This document shows, in pieces, positions 44,147-55,199 of a DNA stretch of 64,000 nucleotides. Location: assembly GCA_018660265.1 (NCBI GenBank), contig JABJKS010000085.1, positions 81,278 to 145,277 of the forward strand. Reading direction: 5' to 3'. The position numbers were made by a program, and so were the translations under genes. Under the pieces are notes generated by a model, which made no database searches, was not told the DNA's origin, and saw nothing but the letters and a program-made list of their open reading frames with translations. Origin of the DNA: Rhodospirillaceae bacterium. Its GTDB lineage: Bacteria > Pseudomonadota > Alphaproteobacteria > GCA-2731375. How positions within the stretch are numbered: position 1 is the first letter of the stretch; each line of letters begins with the position of its first letter.

Positions 44147-45850
44147 TTAAGACTTACCTTTGATTTTAGCCCAACTGTCGCGCAAACCAAGGGCGCGATT
44201 AAAAACCAGTGCGTCTTCCTTCGAAGAAAGATCGGCGCAGAAATAACCCATCCGCTCAAACTGTACGGTTTGTCCCACCGAAAGCTCCGCCAATGCAGGC
44301 TCCAACCAGACCTGGGGCAGAACCTCCAGCGAATTGGGATTTATATCGTCCAGGAAATCATCGCCACCCGGTACTTCTTCGCTGTTGAACAGGCTCTCGT
44401 ACAGACGGACTTCCGATGGCACGGCATGCTGGGCGGAAACCCAATGAATAGTGCCCTTGACCTTACGGCCATCGGGGGCATTGCCACCCTTTGTTTCGGG
44501 ATCATAGCTACAGCGCAGCTCCACCACCTCACCGCTTGCGTCCTTGATTACTTCATTGCAGGTGATGAAATAGGCATAGCGCAGGCGCACTTCACGACCC
44601 GGGCCAAGGCGGAAGAATTTCCGGGGCGGGTCCTCCATGAAGTCATCCCGCTCCACATAAATCTCCCGGCCAAAGGGGATTTCACGTGTGCCCATGTCCG
44701 GATTGCCTGGATGGTTCTGGGCCACCAACGCCTCTGACTTCCCCTCAGGATAATTCTCGATCACCACCTTCAGGGGGCGCAACACGGCCATGCGCCGGGG
44801 TGCCGCCACATTCAGCTGTTCGCGAATGCAATGTTCCAGCATGGCCATTTCAACCTGGCCGTCGTTCCTGGTGATGGCCAGGCGGGAGATGAAATCACGC
44901 ACTGCGGCCGCCGGCACCCCACGCCGGCGCATCCCCGACACGGTGGGCATGCGGGGATCATCCCAGCCATCCACCCGGCCCTCATCCACCAACTGGGTCA
45001 GGCGGCGTTTGGATAGCACGGTGTGGGAGAGGTTGAGGCGGGAAAATTCATACTGCTTCGGCTGGCTGGGGACAGCGATATTTTCCAGCAACCATTCATA
45101 CAGCGGGCGATGGTCGGCGAATTCCAATGTACATAATGAATGGGTGATGGCCTCAATCGCGTCCGATTGTCCATGCGCGAAATCATAGTTGGGATAGATG
45201 CACCAAGCCGTGCCCGTGCGGGGGTGCGCGCTATGCAGGATACGATAGAGCACCGGGTCGCGCATATTCATATTGCCCGATGCCATGTCGATCTTGGCAC
45301 GCAGAACACGGGCCCCATCGGGGAACTCCCCTGCCTTCATACGGCGGAACAGATCCAGGTTCTCAGCCACGTCCCGGTCACGAAAGGGGCTGTTGCGACC
45401 GGCTTCTGTCACCGTGCCCCGATAGGCCCGCATCTCGTCCACAGGCAGATCATCCACATAGGCCTTGCCCGCCTCGATCAAGCCTTCGGCCCAGGCAAAT
45501 AGCTGAGCAAAATAGTCAGAGGCATAATGCAGATGGTCGCCCCAATCAAAACCCAGCCAGCGTACGTCGCGCTGGATCGCCTCGATAAATTCCTGTTCCT
45601 CTTTGGCCGGGTTGGTATCGTCAAAGCGCAGGTGGCAGCGGCCATCAAACTCCTGCGCGATGCCGAAATTCAGGCAGATGGATTTGGCGTGACCCAGGTG
45701 CAGATAGCCGTTCGGTTCGGGCGGGAAGCGCGTCACCACGCCGCCATGACGCCCCGCCGCCAGATCCGCGCGCACGATGTCGCGAATAAAGTCGGTGGGC
45801 GCACCGTTGCCATCAGCCTCGCCCGTATCGTTGTCCACAACGTCGCTCAT
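44147..45850 (-). CDS. glnS: Glutaminyl-tRNA synthetase
   Basis: The 567-residue class I aminoacyl-tRNA synthetase charges tRNA-Gln directly. The HIGH-type motif is in [15 protein letters not shown] (His51 to His54), the [11 protein letters not shown] segment follows, and the KMSKS-type loop is VLSKRRL near residue 277. The C-terminal anticodon-binding barrels are complete. The presence of GlnRS is not universal in alphaproteobacteria, where many use the GatCAB amidation route. The gene is followed by the lipoprotein gene on the same strand (26 bases) and is divergent from the thioesterase gene. Confidence 0.97.
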   Translation of the reverse strand: MSDVVDNDTGEADGNGAPTDFIRDIVRADLAAGRHGGVVTRFPPEPNGYLHLGHAKSICLNFGIAQEFDGRCHLRFDDTNPAKEEQEFIEAIQRDVRWLGFDWGDHLHYASDYFAQLFAWAEGLIEAGKAYVDDLPVDEMRAYRGTVTEAGRNSPFRDRDVAENLDLFRRMKAGEFPDGARVLRAKIDMASGNMNMRDPVLYRILHSAHPRTGTAWCIYPNYDFAHGQSDAIEAITHSLCTLEFADHRPLYEWLLENIAVPSQPKQYEFSRLNLSHTVLSKRRLTQLVDEGRVDGWDDPRMPTVSGMRRRGVPAAAVRDFISRLAITRNDGQVEMAMLEHCIREQLNVAAPRRMAVLRPLKVVIENYPEGKSEALVAQNHPGNPDMGTREIPFGREIYVERDDFMEDPPRKFFRLGPGREVRLRYAYFITCNEVIKDASGEVVELRCSYDPETKGGNAPDGRKVKGTIHWVSAQHAVPSEVRLYESLFNSEEVPGGDDFLDDINPNSLEVLPQVWLEPALAELSVGQTVQFERMGYFCADLSSKEDALVFNRALGLRDSWAKIKGKS

Positions 45851-45979
45851 AACTTGCCGCCTGAATTTGGAAGATATTGGCCTCTTCTGACAGAAAGTAC
45901 CCGCCCTGCCAAGTAACCTTGTGGACGCCGCCCCATCGGTAGCGATAGTCTATGCATCTGAAAAAAGGAGAATTGTTCT

Positions 45980-46408
45980 ATGAGTTGGATGGAAACCACC
46001 CGTGGCGTTGTCTACCCCTGGCATTGCGATCACCTGGGCCACATGAATGTACAGCATTATGTCGGACATTTTGACATCGCCGCCTTTCACTTCCTGGTCG
46101 AATTGGGCTTTAAGGCAGACGGCAAACAGGACGAAGGCATATCATTGGTAGATGCCCAGCACACCATTCAGTTCAAGAATGAACAGCGCCTGGGCGCGCT
46201 ATTCAAAATCGAAAGCGCGCTGTTGAGGGTCGGCACCAAATCCGTCACCATGATGCACCGCCTGCGCAACATCGAAACCAAAGAGATTGGTGCGACCACG
46301 GAAATCGTTTGCGTCTGCTTTGACCTGGCCGCCCGCGCGTCCATTCCCATTCCCGACGACGTGCGGGAAAAGCTGCAGGCTTTCGTGATGGACCCGGACG
46401 AGGATTGA
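45980..46408 (+). CDS. Hotdog-fold acyl-CoA thioesterase (4-hydroxybenzoyl-CoA type)
   Basis: The 142-residue single hotdog domain has the active-site motif WHCDHLGHMNVQHYVGHFD, with the catalytic Asp before HLGHMN as in 4-hydroxybenzoyl-CoA thioesterases. It should hydrolyse an acyl- or aroyl-CoA. AAAGGAGA precedes the ATG. Together with the CoA transferase, acyl-CoA dehydrogenase and aroyl-CoA hydroxylase in this window, it points to CoA-ester metabolism, but the substrate is not shown. It converges with the MOSC gene. Confidence 0.9.
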   Translation: MSWMETTRGVVYPWHCDHLGHMNVQHYVGHFDIAAFHFLVELGFKADGKQDEGISLVDAQHTIQFKNEQRLGALFKIESALLRVGTKSVTMMHRLRNIETKEIGATTEIVCVCFDLAARASIPIPDDVREKLQAFVMDPDED

Positions 46409-46436
46409 TAGGCCGAACCTCTTCCACTCGTTCGCG

Positions 46437-47330
46437 CTATCCAACCGCCGCCACATCACCGACGCTGATCAGTCCCGGCGTACCCACATCGGCATAGATG
46501 CCAAGGTTCTGTTTGGTGTTGCGGACCAGAGTGCGCATGATCTGGCTGGCGCGGGGCAGGTCGGCGTGTTCGCGGGTGGTCATGACACAGCGCACGGTTT
46601 CCCATTCCACGTTGATGCGCACATCGCCAATGCTGAGAACCTGGTCAAGCCAATCAAACTCTACCGGTGCCGCCAGGTCGCCATCGTCGGCAAGCAGAAT
46701 ATTCGGTCGGAAACGGCGGACGTCGATCTGCGCCTCGGGCAACAGGCCGGCCAGATAGCGCAGGGATGCTTCCGTCATCACATGCAAAGCGAAGGCATCG
46801 AAGTAGGTGCCCGGCGCTGTGTTGTAATCACGAAATACCGCCAATGCCGACAACACCCTTGGCCTGTCTGTGCTGAAGTCGGAAAAAGGCTCATCGTCCA
46901 GCAAGCCAAGGCGGCGGCGTCTTTCCGGCTCTGCCGCATCGCCATCCCCATCGCCATCCATGGACCGGCGGCGATAATGATCCTCTGCTGCCGCCGGCTG
47001 CAACGGCTCCAGGGTCACCTTCTGCCCTAGGACTTCCGACAAAATATTGTGCACGCGCCCATCGTCCGTATTGATCTCGTCCCCGCCGGGCAAGGTGATT
47101 TGGGCATGGGGCACCAGGCCGGCATCGGTACCATCGAGATAGCGCGCGGCGCATTGCATCAACGGGGCGATATTCTTGGCCCCACGAATATTGCCGCTGG
47201 CCGTATCCCGCACGGCCCAGCCACGGTCATACTGCACGCCGTTGCCCGTGACCTCCGCTGCGTCCAAACGCTCCCCTTGCATGGACTTCACCGGGTAGCG
47301 CCAGATCTCGCTTACTGAAAATGCCGTCAT
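46437..47330 (-). CDS. MOSC-domain protein with N-terminal beta barrel
   Basis: The 297-residue protein has an N-terminal MOSC_N barrel (IWRYPVKSMQGERLDAAEV, YDRGWAVRD) and a C-terminal MOSC domain (VRFRPNILL-like FRPNILLAD, and VRCVMTTR with the conserved Cys). Such proteins carry a sulphurated molybdenum cofactor, as in mARC/YcbX, and reduce N-hydroxylated or N-oxidised compounds. An Asp/Gly-rich loop (DGDGDGDAAEP) around residue 125 is unusual and probably disordered. It is divergent from the acyl-CoA dehydrogenase gene across 57 bases. Confidence 0.88.
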   Translation of the reverse strand: MTAFSVSEIWRYPVKSMQGERLDAAEVTGNGVQYDRGWAVRDTASGNIRGAKNIAPLMQCAARYLDGTDAGLVPHAQITLPGGDEINTDDGRVHNILSEVLGQKVTLEPLQPAAAEDHYRRRSMDGDGDGDAAEPERRRRLGLLDDEPFSDFSTDRPRVLSALAVFRDYNTAPGTYFDAFALHVMTEASLRYLAGLLPEAQIDVRRFRPNILLADDGDLAAPVEFDWLDQVLSIGDVRINVEWETVRCVMTTREHADLPRASQIMRTLVRNTKQNLGIYADVGTPGLISVGDVAAVG

Positions 47331-47387
47331 GGGTTTCTCCCATAGTGTAGGGTGACGTCTAACAACGTAATTATAGGGAAGAATGGC

Positions 47388-48611
47388 ATGTCAGAAAACA
47401 TGGACTGGACGGAAACCCGCGCCAAGGTCAAAAGCTTCATTGAAGATGTGGTCTATCCCCTTGAAAACGGTTTCGACAAGGACACGGCGGAAAGTCAGGC
47501 AGCGTTGAAGGCGGTGCAGCAACAGGCCAAGGATGCGGGCCTGTGGGCCCTGGGCCACCCAAAGGACATTGGCGGCCAGGGCATGCCGTTCATGGATTAT
47601 GTGCATGTCAACGAGGTTATTGGCCGCTCCCATCTGGGCTCTGACGCGGTGGGGGCCAATACCTTGCAGGATTCCATCATGCTGCGCCTGTATGCCTCGC
47701 CGGAATGGAAAAAGAACTATATGGAGCCGTTGATCGCGGGCGAATTCCGCCAAAGTTTCGCCATGACGGAGCCGGAGGTGGCCTCATCTGACCCCACCGG
47801 CATCGAGACCTCCGCCGTACAGGACGGCAATCATTGGGTCATCAACGGCCATAAATGGTTCACCTCCGGCGCCGACAGGGCGAAATACACCACCGTCATG
47901 GTCAGGACAGAACCAGACGCGCCGGATCATGAGGCGTTTTCCATGATCATCGTGCCGACGGATAATCCCGGCTACAACATACAGCGGGACATTCGCACCA
48001 TGGGCATGCTGGGCGGGCATATGGAGGTGAAGTACGAAAACTGCCGGGTGCCCGCGACCAATATGCTGGGCGAACGCGGCGAAGGCTTCAAAGTGGCGCA
48101 GGAACGCCTGGGCCCGGGCCGTATTTTCCATTGCATGCGCTGGCTGGGACAGGCCCAGCGCGCCTTCGATATTATGTGTGAGCGTTTGAACAGCCGGATG
48201 ATCCGGGACGAGAAACTGGGCGATAAGCAGCTGATGCAGGCCATGGTGTTCGAAAGTGCGGCGGAAATCCAACAAAGCCGCCTGATGACCCTGGATGCCG
48301 CGCGAAAAATGGACGCAGGCGATCAGGCGCGGGTGGAGATATCCCTGATCAAGGTGACCGGCGCGCGCATGCTGCACAACGTCATCGACCGGGCCATCCA
48401 GGTGCTGGGTGCTCGTGGCGTCACCGACGACACGCCCCTGGAACGCATGTACCGCCAGGCCCGCTTTGCCCGCCTGGTGGATGGTGCCGACGAAGTCCAC
48501 ATCTACCGCACCGGCCGCCGCATCCTCCGCGCCTTCGAACGCGGCGAGGGTTATGATTTCGGCGAAAGAGAGGGCGAAGTTGCCCACCGTTCGTTGCGGG
48601 GAGAATCGTAG
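47388..48611 (+). CDS. Acyl-CoA dehydrogenase family protein
   Basis: The 407-residue FAD enzyme has FAMTEPEVASSDPTGI and WVINGHKWFTSGA in the flavin-binding beta domain. RMIRDEKLGDKQLMQAM and the C-terminal QVLGARGVTDDTPLERMYRQAR helix follow. It resembles the long- or medium-chain subfamily related to ACAD10/11-type enzymes. ATG 47388 follows TAGGGA and is preferred over the longer form. Its end lies 22 bases from the AT-rich SIR2-like gene, which appears to have been inserted between this gene and hutH. Confidence 0.94.
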   Translation: MSENMDWTETRAKVKSFIEDVVYPLENGFDKDTAESQAALKAVQQQAKDAGLWALGHPKDIGGQGMPFMDYVHVNEVIGRSHLGSDAVGANTLQDSIMLRLYASPEWKKNYMEPLIAGEFRQSFAMTEPEVASSDPTGIETSAVQDGNHWVINGHKWFTSGADRAKYTTVMVRTEPDAPDHEAFSMIIVPTDNPGYNIQRDIRTMGMLGGHMEVKYENCRVPATNMLGERGEGFKVAQERLGPGRIFHCMRWLGQAQRAFDIMCERLNSRMIRDEKLGDKQLMQAMVFESAAEIQQSRLMTLDAARKMDAGDQARVEISLIKVTGARMLHNVIDRAIQVLGARGVTDDTPLERMYRQARFARLVDGADEVHIYRTGRRILRAFERGEGYDFGEREGEVAHRSLRGES

Positions 48612-48633
48612 GATTGGGGCTAGTGTCTGAATT

Positions 48634-49695
48634 TTATTGACTAAGTGCGCGGCGATAGGTTGAGAGAATTTTCCAGCATTCTTCATTCTCAATATATTGA
48701 CGCTGGCGAACCATATCGAAACTCATTGTCTGACCACCCTTCCTAGGACTCAGAAATGGCCGCATTGCTTTCCTGATGTTTTCCTGGTTCGGAGCAGACT
48801 CCTTGAACACCGTGGCAAATATACGATCGACCTTGCTACCATTGTTTGGAATTAAGATTTCCATATTGTCTGGTAGAAAGCCAAAACCAAGAAAAACAAC
48901 AGTCTCTGCATTACTGACTTCAGCCTTGACGGCATCCATCTTCCCTTCATCTCGCTGTTCGGTGAACGTATTGATCATGCTTGATACTTCAATTAGACGT
49001 TCCCCACCAATAGCCTCTCCAAAATTCACACCGTGCCGATTGTTTGGAATTGGTAAATCGCCTACTTGCCCATACGGATGTATGATTTTCAATTTTTCAT
49101 AAACTAATTGTCGTGCATCTCCAATATTCACTTGGTAATGCTGAGATATTGAGTAAGCTAAAAAATGCTCAATACATCGGTCATAGTTGAAGCAAACGAT
49201 AGACAGATTATCGAACAAGGTATCGATGCGATCAACACGCACACCTTCGAAAAGCATTTTCGAGAACGGCACGAACCAAGGCTCAAACTCCTTTTTTAGC
49301 TTAAGCCGAGCATTCCTATCATCAGAGTCTACATATATGTCGCTTTTCCGCTCTTCTTCCAATATGAACAACGTAATCGCGCACTTTCCACAGAATGCGA
49401 CAAGCTCATCGGTATGATGAGTATCAATAAACTGATCTATAGAATTGGCAAATCCATGTGCGTGATGGATTTTTCTAGCCGCGTCGATAACAGCATTCAT
49501 ACCAACATTATTGTCGCCATAGTGCTGCATCCAAGCATTGAACAGCACCCGATTTCCAGACGTTGGCCTGTTAAAGTGTTCAATTCGATAGTCCAAATCT
49601 CCGGCAATAGTTTCCAGCAAGGTGTCGCCAAGCGGAAGGCCGACCTCGTAGCTAGCACCCGCCCCTATTACGAATAATGTTTTAGTATTGAACAT
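48634..49695 (-). CDS. SIR2-like (SIR2_2-type) NAD-binding protein, possible defence NADase
   Basis: The 353-residue protein has the pattern of SIR2-like domains found in bacterial immune proteins: LFVIGAGASYEVGLPLG at the start (NAD-binding GAGAS), NSIDQF around residue 84 (acidic/Ser-Asn motif), CFNYDR at ~168-173, IIHPYGQVG with His206, and VVFLGFGFLPDN near residue 267. Relatives deplete NAD in phage defence, but a catalytic role is inferred here. No HerA, Argonaute or TIR partner lies next to it. Its base use is clearly more AT-rich than both neighbours (acyl-CoA dehydrogenase and hutH), which suggests horizontal gain. Confidence 0.8.
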   Translation of the reverse strand: MFNTKTLFVIGAGASYEVGLPLGDTLLETIAGDLDYRIEHFNRPTSGNRVLFNAWMQHYGDNNVGMNAVIDAARKIHHAHGFANSIDQFIDTHHTDELVAFCGKCAITLFILEEERKSDIYVDSDDRNARLKLKKEFEPWFVPFSKMLFEGVRVDRIDTLFDNLSIVCFNYDRCIEHFLAYSISQHYQVNIGDARQLVYEKLKIIHPYGQVGDLPIPNNRHGVNFGEAIGGERLIEVSSMINTFTEQRDEGKMDAVKAEVSNAETVVFLGFGFLPDNMEILIPNNGSKVDRIFATVFKESAPNQENIRKAMRPFLSPRKGGQTMSFDMVRQRQYIENEECWKILSTYRRALSQ

Positions 49696-49753
49696 CTATC
49701 CCAGTGCTCCTATCGGGTATTAGGCGGCGATAAATCCAACTATATTTACCCAC

Positions 49754-51295
49754 CTAAAAGATGGGTAATGATTTTATATTTACCACCTTAACTATAGCGT
49801 TAGTGCGGATCAAATCGCTAGCGGTCTCAATGTCCGGGGCCAGCACGCGGTCTGCACCCAATGCTGCAACGTCCTCTCGTAAACGGGCGATGACGGCAGA
49901 TAACGCCTCGCTGGTCTTCAGCGGCGCGCGGAATTCTACGCCTTGGGCGGCGACCAATAGCTCTACGCCGATGATATTGCCGAGGTTTTCTGCCATGGGC
50001 AGGAGGCGGCGGGCGGCGTGTGCGGCCATGGAGACGTGGTCTTCCTGATTGGCGGATGTGGGGGTGGAGTCTACCGAACAAGGTGCTGCCATCTGTTTGT
50101 TTTCAGCCATCAGGGCCGCCGTGGTGACTTCGGCGATCATGAAACCGGAGTTCAGCCCTGGGTTGGGCGATAGGAAGGCGGGCAGGCCGAAGCTCATGGC
50201 CGGGTCCACCAACAGGGCTACGCGGCGTTGGGCGATGGCACCTATTTCGGCGATGGCCAGGGCGATTTGGTCGGCGGCCAATGCCACCGGTTCGGCGTGA
50301 AAATTGCCGCCAGAGACGATGCTGCCGTCTGCGGTGAAAACCAGGGGGTTGTCGGTGACGGCGTTGGCCTCCACCGCCAACGTATTGGCGGTAAAGCGCA
50401 GGACGTCCAGGCAGGCCCCCATGACTTGCGGTTGGCAGCGGATGCAATAGGGGTCCTGGACCCGTTCGTCATCGTCGCGATGGGCCGCACGAATTTCCGA
50501 ACCGTCTATCAACGCGCGCAGGGCCAGGCCCACATCTATCTGCCCCTGATGGCCGCGCAGGGCCTGGACTTCCGGCCTGAAGGGCGCGGCTGAGCCCATG
50601 ATGGCGTCCGTCGATAGCGCACCGGTGACGATGGCACCAAGGGCACAGCGCCAGGTTTCGAACAGGCCCGCCAGGGCCAGGGCGGTGGAGACCTGCGTGC
50701 CGTTGATCAGGGCCAGGCCCTCCTTCGGGCCCAGGACGATAGGCTGCAAACCTGCAGCTGCCAGCGCTGCCGCACCTGTCATTAACTGGCCCTGATAGCT
50801 CGCCTCCCCCTCCCCCAACATGGGCGCGGTCATATGGGCCAGGGGGGCCAGATCCCCCGATGCGCCGACAGAGCCCTGGCCGGGGATCACCGGAGTGACG
50901 CCCTTGGCCAGCATGTCGGTTAACAGATCGATCACCTCCCATCGCACACCGGAGGCCCCCCGCCCCAGGGACAGCAGCTTTAACGCCATGATCAGACGCA
51001 CAATATTCCGGGGCAACGGCGCACCGACACCGCAACAATGAGAGAGGATGAGATTGCGTTGCAGCTGGACCGTATCGCCCGGCGCAATGGTGGTGTTGGC
51101 CAATTTGCCGAAGCCTGTGTTGATGCCATAGACCGGTTCGCCGAGCTTCGCTGCCTTGGCGATCACCGCCGCCGCCGCCTCAACCCCCGGCCTGCAGGCG
51201 GGGTCCAGGGTAATGGCCGGGCTGTCCCAATACAGGACCTCCAGCTGCGCCAGGGTGACGCTGCCGGGCGCAAGGGCCAAAAGATTCGTGGTCAT
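49754..51295 (-). CDS. hutH: Histidine ammonia-lyase
   Basis: The 513-residue enzyme removes ammonia from histidine to give urocanate, the first step of histidine use. The Ala-Ser-Gly triplet that forms the MIO cofactor is in [29 protein letters not shown] and [13 protein letters not shown] (catalytic/cofactor contacts) are also present. ATG 51295 is used because GGGGGA lies just upstream. The last ~15 residues ([14 protein letters not shown]) are encoded by AT-rich DNA unlike the rest of the gene and look altered next to the SIR2-like island. hutU diverges from it. Confidence 0.96.
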   Translation of the reverse strand: MTTNLLALAPGSVTLAQLEVLYWDSPAITLDPACRPGVEAAAAVIAKAAKLGEPVYGINTGFGKLANTTIAPGDTVQLQRNLILSHCCGVGAPLPRNIVRLIMALKLLSLGRGASGVRWEVIDLLTDMLAKGVTPVIPGQGSVGASGDLAPLAHMTAPMLGEGEASYQGQLMTGAAALAAAGLQPIVLGPKEGLALINGTQVSTALALAGLFETWRCALGAIVTGALSTDAIMGSAAPFRPEVQALRGHQGQIDVGLALRALIDGSEIRAAHRDDDERVQDPYCIRCQPQVMGACLDVLRFTANTLAVEANAVTDNPLVFTADGSIVSGGNFHAEPVALAADQIALAIAEIGAIAQRRVALLVDPAMSFGLPAFLSPNPGLNSGFMIAEVTTAALMAENKQMAAPCSVDSTPTSANQEDHVSMAAHAARRLLPMAENLGNIIGVELLVAAQGVEFRAPLKTSEALSAVIARLREDVAALGADRVLAPDIETASDLIRTNAIVKVVNIKSLPIF

Positions 51296-51387
51296 TACAT
51301 CCCCCATGGATTGGTTGCAGATAGTTGCAAATCAGCCTACGAATTATGACAGGTTTTATCACCAAGAACATATCGGGGGAGCACGAC

Positions 51388-53061
51388 ATGGCCGGAAGCT
51401 CACGCATCGACAACACCCGCAACATCAAAGCACCACGGGGTACCGAACTCACCGCGAAAAGCTGGCTGACGGAAGCCCCCCTGCGGATGTTAATGAACAA
51501 CCTGGATGGGGAGGTGGCGGAAAACCCACAGGAGCTGGTGGTCTATGGCGGCATCGGGCGGGCGGCGCGGAACTGGCAGGCTTATGACCAGATCATCGCC
51601 GGCCTGACCACCCTGGAAGCGGATGAAACCATGCTGGTGCAATCGGGCAAGCCGGTGGCCGTGTTGCGTACCCACGCGGACGCACCAAGGGTGCTGATCG
51701 CCAATTCCAACCTCGTGCCGGAATGGGCCAATTGGGATCATTTTAACGAGCTGGATAAGATTGGCTTAATGATGTACGGCCAGATGACGGCTGGTTCCTG
51801 GATCTATATCGGCAGCCAGGGCATTGTTCAGGGCACATATGAAACCTTTGTCGAGGTAGGCCGCCAGCATTACGACGGCGATTTGTCGGGGCGCTGGATC
51901 TTAACGGGCGGCCTGGGCGGTATGGGCGGGGCCCAGCCCCTGGCAGCGACCATGGCCGGGGCATCTTTGTTGGCCGTGGAATGCCAACCCTCCCGCATCG
52001 ATGCCCGCCTGCAAAGCGGCTATCTGGATCAACGCGCCGACAGCCTGGATGAGGCGCTGGCCATGATCGAGGCATCCTGCGTGGCGAAGACGCCAACCTC
52101 TGTGGGTCTGTTGGGCAATGCGGCTGAAATCTTCCCCGAACTGGTCGCCCGAGATATCCGCCCCGATATCGTGACCGATCAAACTTCGGCCCATGATCCC
52201 TTCAACGGCTACCTGCCGGCTGGGTGGAGCCTGGAAGATTGGCAAACCGCCAAAGAACGTGACCCAAAATCGGTGGAGGCCGCAGCCATGGCATCCATGG
52301 CCGAGCAGGTCCGTGCCATGTTGGCGTTCCATGCACGCGGCGTGCCGACATTGGATTACGGCAACAACATCCGGCAGATGGCCAAGGATATCGGGGTGGA
52401 GAACGCCTTTGATTTCCCCGGCTTCGTGCCGGCCTATATCCGGCCCCTGTTCTGCCGCGGCGTTGGGCCCTTTCGTTGGGTGGCGCTATCGGGTGATCCG
52501 GAAGACATCTACAAGACCGACGCCAAGGTGAAGGAATTGATGCCCGATGATCATCATCTGCACAATTGGCTGGATATGGCGCGGGAGCGGATACAGTTTC
52601 AGGGCCTGCCATCGCGCATCTGCTGGGTCGGCCTGGGGGATCGTCACCGCCTGGGTCTGGCCTTCAACGAAATGGTCGCCAGCGGCGAACTCGCCGCCCC
52701 CGTCGTGATTGGCCGGGACCATCTGGATTCAGGTTCCGTCGCCTCCCCCAATAGAGAGACCGAGGCGATGAAGGACGGCTCCGATGCGGTATCGGACTGG
52801 CCGCTATTGAACGCCCTGGTCAATTGCGCATCGGGTGCCACCTGGGTCTCCATCCATCATGGCGGCGGGGTCGGCATGGGCTATTCCCAGCACGCGGGCA
52901 TGGTCATCGTCTGCGACGGCACGGATGATGCCGCCCGGCGCATCGAACGCGTGTTGTGGAATGATCCCGCCACAGGCGTGGTCCGCCACGCGGATGCGGG
53001 CTATGGCAGCGCCATAGACTGCGCCAAGGAATTCGGCCTGAACATGCCGTCCCTCGAATAA
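51388..53061 (+). CDS. hutU: Urocanate hydratase
   Basis: The 557-residue NAD-dependent enzyme converts urocanate to imidazolone propionate, the step after HutH. It has full family length with [39 protein letters not shown] (NAD-binding), [12 protein letters not shown] and [20 protein letters not shown] 51388 follows GGGGGAG; upstream codons in the same frame are not part of the protein. It is divergent from hutH with a 92-base shared promoter region. hutI, hutG/hutF and a HutC regulator are not in the window. Confidence 0.97.
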   Translation: MAGSSRIDNTRNIKAPRGTELTAKSWLTEAPLRMLMNNLDGEVAENPQELVVYGGIGRAARNWQAYDQIIAGLTTLEADETMLVQSGKPVAVLRTHADAPRVLIANSNLVPEWANWDHFNELDKIGLMMYGQMTAGSWIYIGSQGIVQGTYETFVEVGRQHYDGDLSGRWILTGGLGGMGGAQPLAATMAGASLLAVECQPSRIDARLQSGYLDQRADSLDEALAMIEASCVAKTPTSVGLLGNAAEIFPELVARDIRPDIVTDQTSAHDPFNGYLPAGWSLEDWQTAKERDPKSVEAAAMASMAEQVRAMLAFHARGVPTLDYGNNIRQMAKDIGVENAFDFPGFVPAYIRPLFCRGVGPFRWVALSGDPEDIYKTDAKVKELMPDDHHLHNWLDMARERIQFQGLPSRICWVGLGDRHRLGLAFNEMVASGELAAPVVIGRDHLDSGSVASPNRETEAMKDGSDAVSDWPLLNALVNCASGATWVSIHHGGGVGMGYSQHAGMVIVCDGTDDAARRIERVLWNDPATGVVRHADAGYGSAIDCAKEFGLNMPSLE

Positions 53062-53076
53062 CACTCTCTTCTTGGG

Positions 53077-53151
53077 CTTTATGGGGACACAATACTTATA
53101 TCGGATTGTTTGAATTCAGGTGTTCGATATAAGTATTGTGTCCCCATAAAG
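53077..53151. repeat. Long perfect palindrome (27-bp arms), REP/MITE-like
   Basis: The arm from 53077 to 53103 (CTTTATGGGGACACAATACT...) is the exact reverse complement of 53125-53151, with a 21-base loop. It fills most of the 150-base gap between convergent hutU and typA. There is no T-run on either side typical of a terminator. Sequences with GGGGACACAATACTTA are known around REP-associated (Y1-type) transposase elements, so a non-autonomous mobile element is likely. Confidence 0.85.
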
Positions 53152-53211
53152 GCGCTATCGAGCGGCTGTCAAAGGCTCGAATAGCATCGAGCCGCATTGT
53201 CTGCTTATGGA

Positions 53212-55035
53212 TTAGCCCGTCATTGACGCGCGGCGTTCCCGTTTGCGCTGGTGGGGGTCCAAAGTGGCCTTGCGCAGGCGGATGTGGTTGGGCGTCACCT
53301 CAACCACCTCATCATCGCCAATATAGGCGATGGCCTCTTCCAGGGTCATCCGCCTCGGCGTGGTCAGACGGATCGCATCATCTTTGCCGGAGGCACGAAT
53401 ATTGGTCAGCTGTTTCGCCTTGAGGGGATTAACCTCCAGATCCGACGGTTTGGCGTTCTCACCGATTACCATGCCCGCATAGACCTGTTCGCCACCGCCA
53501 ATGAATAAGATGCCGCGATCTTCCAGATGCCACAGGGCGAACGCCACCGAGGCACCATCCTGGGCAGATACGATGGCACCGCGATTGCGGCCGCTGATGG
53601 GCCCCTTGTAGGGCGCATAGCTGTGATAGATGCGGTTCATCAGGCCGGTACCCCGGGTATCTGTTAAAAACTCGCCGTGATAACCGATCAGACCCCGGGA
53701 TGGTGCCAGGAAGGTGATGCGCGTGCGGCCAATACCGAAGGGCCGCATATCCGTCATCTCACCTTTGCGCCCGGCCATCTTTTCGACCACGGTTCCGGTG
53801 AATTCGTCATCCACATCGATGAAGACTTCCTCAATCGGCTCCTGACGCTGGCCGGTTTTGGGGTCGGAGCGGTACAGTACTTTTGGCCGCCCAATCGTTA
53901 GCTCAAACCCTTCACGGCGCATGGTTTCGATCAACACGCCTAATTGCAATTCACCCCGGCCCGCCACTTCGAAGGCGTCTTTGTCACCGGTCTCGGAGAT
54001 CTTGATGGCCACGTTGCCTTCTGACTCTGACATCAGGCGGTCCCGAATGACCCGGCTTTGCACTTTTTTGCCGTCACGCCCGGCCAGGGGGGAATCATTG
54101 ATGGAAAAGCGCATGGACAAGGTTGGCGGATCGATGGGCGGGGCCACCAAAGGCACCGTCACCGACGGATCGGCAATGGTGTCGGCAACTGTCGCGGTCT
54201 GCAACCCGGCAATCGCAATAATGTCGCCTGCTTCAACAGAGTCCACCGACACCCGGTCCAATCCGCGGAAGGCCAGCAATTTGGTTGCGCGCGCCAATTC
54301 CACGACACTGCCGTCGTCGCGCATAGCACGAATGGCACCGTTCTGGCTCAAACGTCCAGATTCAACGCGACCCGTCAGCACCCGGCCCAAATAAGGGTCG
54401 GCATCAAGCAACGTTGCGATCATGGAGAAGGGTGCATCAAAATCCACCGTCGGTGCGGGCACATGACGCAACAACAATTCAAACAACGGTGTCAGATCGC
54501 CGCCGCCTGCTGCGGGGTCATCACTGGCCCAACCGTCACGGCCCACCGCATACAGATAAGGGAAGTCGAGCTGATCATCATTCGCCTCCAACGCGGTGAA
54601 CAGATCAAAAACCTCGTTCAGCACTTCGTCGGGACGGGCGTCACCACGGTCGATCTTATTGATCACCACGATAGGGCACAGGCCCAGGGCCAGGGCCTTG
54701 CCGGTGACGAATTTCGTTTGCGGCATGGGGCCTTCAGCGGCATCCACCAAAAGGACGACGCCATCGACCATTTTCAAAATCCGCTCCACCTCGCCCCCGA
54801 AATCCGCATGGCCCGGGGTATCAACGATATTGATGCGGGTATCCTGCCATTCGATGGAGGTACATTTGGACAAAATCGTAATGCCCCGCTCCTTCTCCAG
54901 ATCATTGGAATCCATGGCCCGTTCGGCAACCAGTTGGTTATCGCGGAAGGTACCGGATTGGCGGAACATGGCATCAACCATGGTGGTCTTACCGTGGTCG
55001 ACATGGGCAATGATAGCGATGTTACGAAGCGTCAT
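53212..55035 (-). CDS. typA: TypA/BipA translational GTPase
   Basis: The 607-residue ribosome-associated GTPase is involved in ribosome assembly and stress adaptation. The GTP motifs are [10 protein letters not shown] (G1), [15 protein letters not shown] (G3) and NKIDR (G4). Domains II and V and the TypA-specific C-terminal region ([20 protein letters not shown]-like [17 protein letters not shown]) follow. It is of normal length. It is transcribed toward the palindrome and hutU. Its upstream region faces the TPP riboswitch unit. Confidence 0.97.
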   Translation of the reverse strand: MTLRNIAIIAHVDHGKTTMVDAMFRQSGTFRDNQLVAERAMDSNDLEKERGITILSKCTSIEWQDTRINIVDTPGHADFGGEVERILKMVDGVVLLVDAAEGPMPQTKFVTGKALALGLCPIVVINKIDRGDARPDEVLNEVFDLFTALEANDDQLDFPYLYAVGRDGWASDDPAAGGGDLTPLFELLLRHVPAPTVDFDAPFSMIATLLDADPYLGRVLTGRVESGRLSQNGAIRAMRDDGSVVELARATKLLAFRGLDRVSVDSVEAGDIIAIAGLQTATVADTIADPSVTVPLVAPPIDPPTLSMRFSINDSPLAGRDGKKVQSRVIRDRLMSESEGNVAIKISETGDKDAFEVAGRGELQLGVLIETMRREGFELTIGRPKVLYRSDPKTGQRQEPIEEVFIDVDDEFTGTVVEKMAGRKGEMTDMRPFGIGRTRITFLAPSRGLIGYHGEFLTDTRGTGLMNRIYHSYAPYKGPISGRNRGAIVSAQDGASVAFALWHLEDRGILFIGGGEQVYAGMVIGENAKPSDLEVNPLKAKQLTNIRASGKDDAIRLTTPRRMTLEEAIAYIGDDEVVEVTPNHIRLRKATLDPHQRKRERRASMTG

Positions 55036-55199
55036 GGCTTAGGTCACGATCTCATATATATATCAGGGGTGGGCCAGGCAATTTGGTCAAAGCATCTGGC
55101 GCGGCGGAGACATACACCGCTTCGGGGCCAAATGTCCAGTGTTCTCCGTCACACGGCTGCGCTTTCTTTTTGCCTTGCTACAGGTAGCGAGCCCCCTAT

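Noticed and set aside
49746..49768. TTACCC / GGGTAA inverted repeat at the end of hutH
   Set aside because: The stem is short, AT-rich and overlaps the stop codon, with no T-run. Too weak to call a terminator.
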